From NCBI RefSeq assembly GCF_027186265.1, contig NZ_CP114176.1, positions 496,001 through 560,000 of the forward strand: 64,000 bases of DNA, in the 5' to 3' direction. The position numbers and the translations under genes are program-made. Shown here piece by piece: positions 62,094 through 64,000 of this stretch. Position 1 is the first letter of the stretch. Each line of letters starts with the position of its first letter. The notes under the pieces are model-generated. The model had not been told where the DNA came from. It did no database searches and was given only the letters and a program-made list of their open reading frames with translations. This DNA comes from Lentibacillus daqui. GTDB taxonomy: Bacteria; Bacillota; Bacilli; Bacillales; Amphibacillaceae.

Positions 62094-63512
62094 CTATTTA
62101 TTTACCGTCAAATATCGACTTCCTGCAATACCTGGACTGGTCATCTCACGTGGGTCCAGTATGGTGTCCAGCTCTTTGTCTGACAATAGATCGTGCGCCT
62201 TGCAGATTTCTTTGATCGTTAACCCGGTTTCGACTGACTGTTTGACCACTTTTGCCGCCGTTTCATAACCCAAATGCGGATTCAGAGCTGTGATGATGCC
62301 ATAGCTTTCTTCTACATATTCGCGGCACCGCTCGACATTGGCTTCCATTCCGCTGACTGCATAACGTGTAAATACGTCCAATCCATTGTTCATGATTTTC
62401 AATGACTGTAGCAGGTTAAAAATAATAACGGGACCCATCACATTTAATTCGAACTGACCAGCTTCCGAGGCCATGCAGATTGACTGGTCATTGCCTGCGA
62501 CTTGAAACGCAACCTGATTCACGACTTCAATCATGACGGGGTTCACCTTGCCCGGCATAATGGAAGACCCGGGTTGCCGCGTTGGCAGATTAATTTCCCG
62601 AAAACCTGTCATCGGACCGGACGCCATCAAGCGAATATCATTGCAAATTTTGGACATGTTCATTGCCGACACTTTTAATGCCGATGATAAACTCGTATAT
62701 CCATCCGTATTCTGTGTTCCATCCACCAAATTCTTTGCCGCGTGTAATTTTACACCAAGCTGTGCAGATAACTGTGCCGTTACCTTTTCAATGTATTCAG
62801 GCTTGGCATTCAGGCCTGTCCCAACGGCTGTAGCGCCCATATTAACCGTCAGCAATTCATTCGCTGCCTGTTTAATCCTTCTAATATCCCGGCTGACGAC
62901 TTCAGAATAAGCACCGAATTCCTGACCCAATCGAATAGGAACGGCGTCTTGAAGATGCGTCCGTCCCATTTTCAAAACATCCTGGAATTCATTTTCTTTC
63001 TGAATCAGCTCTTTCTTTAATGTCGTCATGGTAGCAATCAATTCTTCTGCCATACGGAACGATGCTATTTTTATCGCAGTTGGTATCGTATCATTCGTGG
63101 ATTGGGACATGTTTACATGCGTATTTGGGGAACAGAAGTCATAATCTCCTTTATCCCGTTCCGATATTTCCAAAACACGATTGGCCAAAACTTCATTCAT
63201 ATTCATATTAATGGAAGTACCTGCCCCACCCTGAATGGAATCAACGACGAATTGGTCCAGATGTTTTCCTGCGATCACTTCATCCGCGGCTTTCACAATA
63301 AGGTTTCCAATTGTTTCCGGCAACATACCTGTAGACATATTGGCTGATGCCGCCGCTTTTTTTACCTCCGCAAGAGCGAGAACCAGCTCTTTATGAACAG
63401 GTATTCCGGTAATTGGAAAATTCTCCATGGCTCGTACAGTTTGCACCCCATAATAAACATCTTCCGGTACCTTCTTCATTCCTAAACTATCTTTTTCCAG
63501 CCTAGTGCGCAT
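62094..63512 (-). CDS. aspA: Aspartate ammonia-lyase
   Basis: Converts L-aspartate to fumarate and ammonia; cytosolic tetramer, 472 residues. Superfamily signature GSSIMPGKVNPVMIE near residue 318 and MSQSTNDTIPTAIKIA, GRTHLQDAVPIRLG are all present. The substrate-specific stretch fits aspartase rather than fumarase C (QTVRAMENFPITGI; YGVQT). Start ATG 63512 after AAAAGGAGCATCACCAC; the longer frame to 63596 has no site. No asparaginase gene accompanies it, unlike the ansAB operon. Confidence 0.93.
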   Translation of the reverse strand: MRTRLEKDSLGMKKVPEDVYYGVQTVRAMENFPITGIPVHKELVLALAEVKKAAASANMSTGMLPETIGNLIVKAADEVIAGKHLDQFVVDSIQGGAGTSINMNMNEVLANRVLEISERDKGDYDFCSPNTHVNMSQSTNDTIPTAIKIASFRMAEELIATMTTLKKELIQKENEFQDVLKMGRTHLQDAVPIRLGQEFGAYSEVVSRDIRRIKQAANELLTVNMGATAVGTGLNAKPEYIEKVTAQLSAQLGVKLHAAKNLVDGTQNTDGYTSLSSALKVSAMNMSKICNDIRLMASGPMTGFREINLPTRQPGSSIMPGKVNPVMIEVVNQVAFQVAGNDQSICMASEAGQFELNVMGPVIIFNLLQSLKIMNNGLDVFTRYAVSGMEANVERCREYVEESYGIITALNPHLGYETAAKVVKQSVETGLTIKEICKAHDLLSDKELDTILDPREMTSPGIAGSRYLTVNK

Positions 63513-63737
63513 GTGGTGATGCTCCTTTTTATCTATCATATTTAGTTGTATATTTAGAAGGCGCTTTCCTAAAAGTAAACTAGCTGTCTTCTTCAAACAT
63601 GGAAAGATTAACGCAAAAGGATTGGAATGTCAACAGAAACCGGTGCCTGTTACTTTCCGAATGATACGTTGTCAAATAAGCGGGGCTTTTTTACCGGACT
63701 TTTTGAACATCCTCTTAAAAGTGGCCGGTATTTCATA

Positions 63738-63795
63738 TATACTGTTATGCAGAGGGTTCGAAACCATCCCCTCTTTAATAAAAACTAGGAGGAAT
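63738..63795 (+). promoter_or_regulatory. preQ1-I riboswitch in the queC leader
   Basis: GCAGAGGGTTCGAAACCATCC, then CCTCT and TTAATAAAAACTA (63749-63787): the small H-type pseudoknot of class I preQ1 aptamers, with the A-rich tail ending in ACTA directly before AGGAGG. The tail pairs back next to the Shine-Dalgarno, so ligand binding should hide the ribosome site. A TATACT -10 box lies at 63738-63743, so the transcript begins with the aptamer. Confidence 0.85.
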
Positions 63796-63801
63796 TAAAA
63801 A

Positions 63802-64000
63802 ATGGAAAAAGCAGTAGTAGTATTTAGTGGCGGGCAAGATTCAACTACATGTCTTCTATGGGCACTGGAGGAGTTTGATGAAGTTGAAGCCGTCACTTTT
63901 TTGTATGGGCAAAGGAACATCTCGGAACTTGATTCAGCAGAGAAAATTGCCAAAGATCTAGGGGTCAAACAAACAGTATTGGATATGAGTTTACTCCATC
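63802..64000 (+). CDS. queC: 7-cyano-7-deazaguanine synthase (cut by window end)
   Basis: First 66 residues only. Begins MEKAVVVFSGGQDSTTCLLW, with the SGGQDS PP-loop of the ATP pyrophosphatase fold, then VTFLYGQRNISELDSAEKIA. QueC makes preQ0 from 7-carboxy-7-deazaguanine with ammonia and ATP in queuosine synthesis. AGGAGGAATTAAAAA precedes ATG; the preQ1 riboswitch controls it and presumably queD/E/F beyond the window. Confidence 0.95.
   Translation, partial: MEKAVVVFSGGQDSTTCLLWALEEFDEVEAVTFLYGQRNISELDSAEKIAKDLGVKQTVLDMSLLH

Overview
The window looks like the chromosome of a low-GC, halotolerant Bacillaceae (Virgibacillus / Oceanobacillus / Lentibacillus type). This rests on the many Bacillus-family genes (ykaA-pit, ykvI, paiAB, ykwC, yteA, cssRS-htr, typA, DUF3231, csbD), AGGAGG ribosome sites with frequent TTG/GTG starts, a BCCT osmolyte carrier, a TAXI-TRAP transporter, and dispersed intergenic repeats of a kind I recall from these genera. 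The genus is an inference.

Layout. 0-10 kb: end of proS, DedA protein, pit-ykaA, ykvI, then a LytST-type two-component system next to a CstA-family carrier (a probable pyruvate sensing and uptake module), a CC/Se-motif protein and an AI-2E family permease. 11-15 kb: TAXI-TRAP binding protein and fused permease, then trhO. 16-31 kb: stress and housekeeping genes (csbD, DUF2188 protein, BCCT carrier, two DUF3231 paralogues, MarR-paiA-paiB, cold shock protein, ykwC, hsp20 behind a perfect CIRCE operator, yteA, zinc-ribbon membrane protein). 29.6-38 kb: secretion-stress locus htrA/cssR/cssS, typA, a 21-bp tandem array and an ABC exporter pair. 38-42 kb: small membrane proteins, an Rpn-type nuclease with an internal heptad-coding repeat, and GNAT enzymes.

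42-60 kb is an accessory region rich in decayed genes: a truncated ketoacyl synthase beside an acyl-CoA ligase, broken LysR, maf, DUF4011, YgjP-like, XRE, GyrI-like and unknown genes. It also holds what I judge the most interesting content. One part is a type I toxin-antitoxin locus with convergent transcripts (48.1-48.45 kb). The other is an LXG polymorphic toxin with a C-terminal glycine-zipper membrane segment, followed by five tandem paralogues of a polytopic membrane protein (two of them broken) and a possible EspG-like partner (48.6-54.6 kb). This matches the architecture of a membrane-depolarising type VII toxin with an array of immunity genes, but I do not recognise the immunity-like family.

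60-64 kb returns to housekeeping: methionine aminopeptidase, CPBP protease, aspartase, and a preQ1-I riboswitch in front of queC, which runs off the end of the window. I see no CRISPR array, rRNA, tRNA or complete insertion sequence. The stretch 60878-61105 holds nothing I can name.
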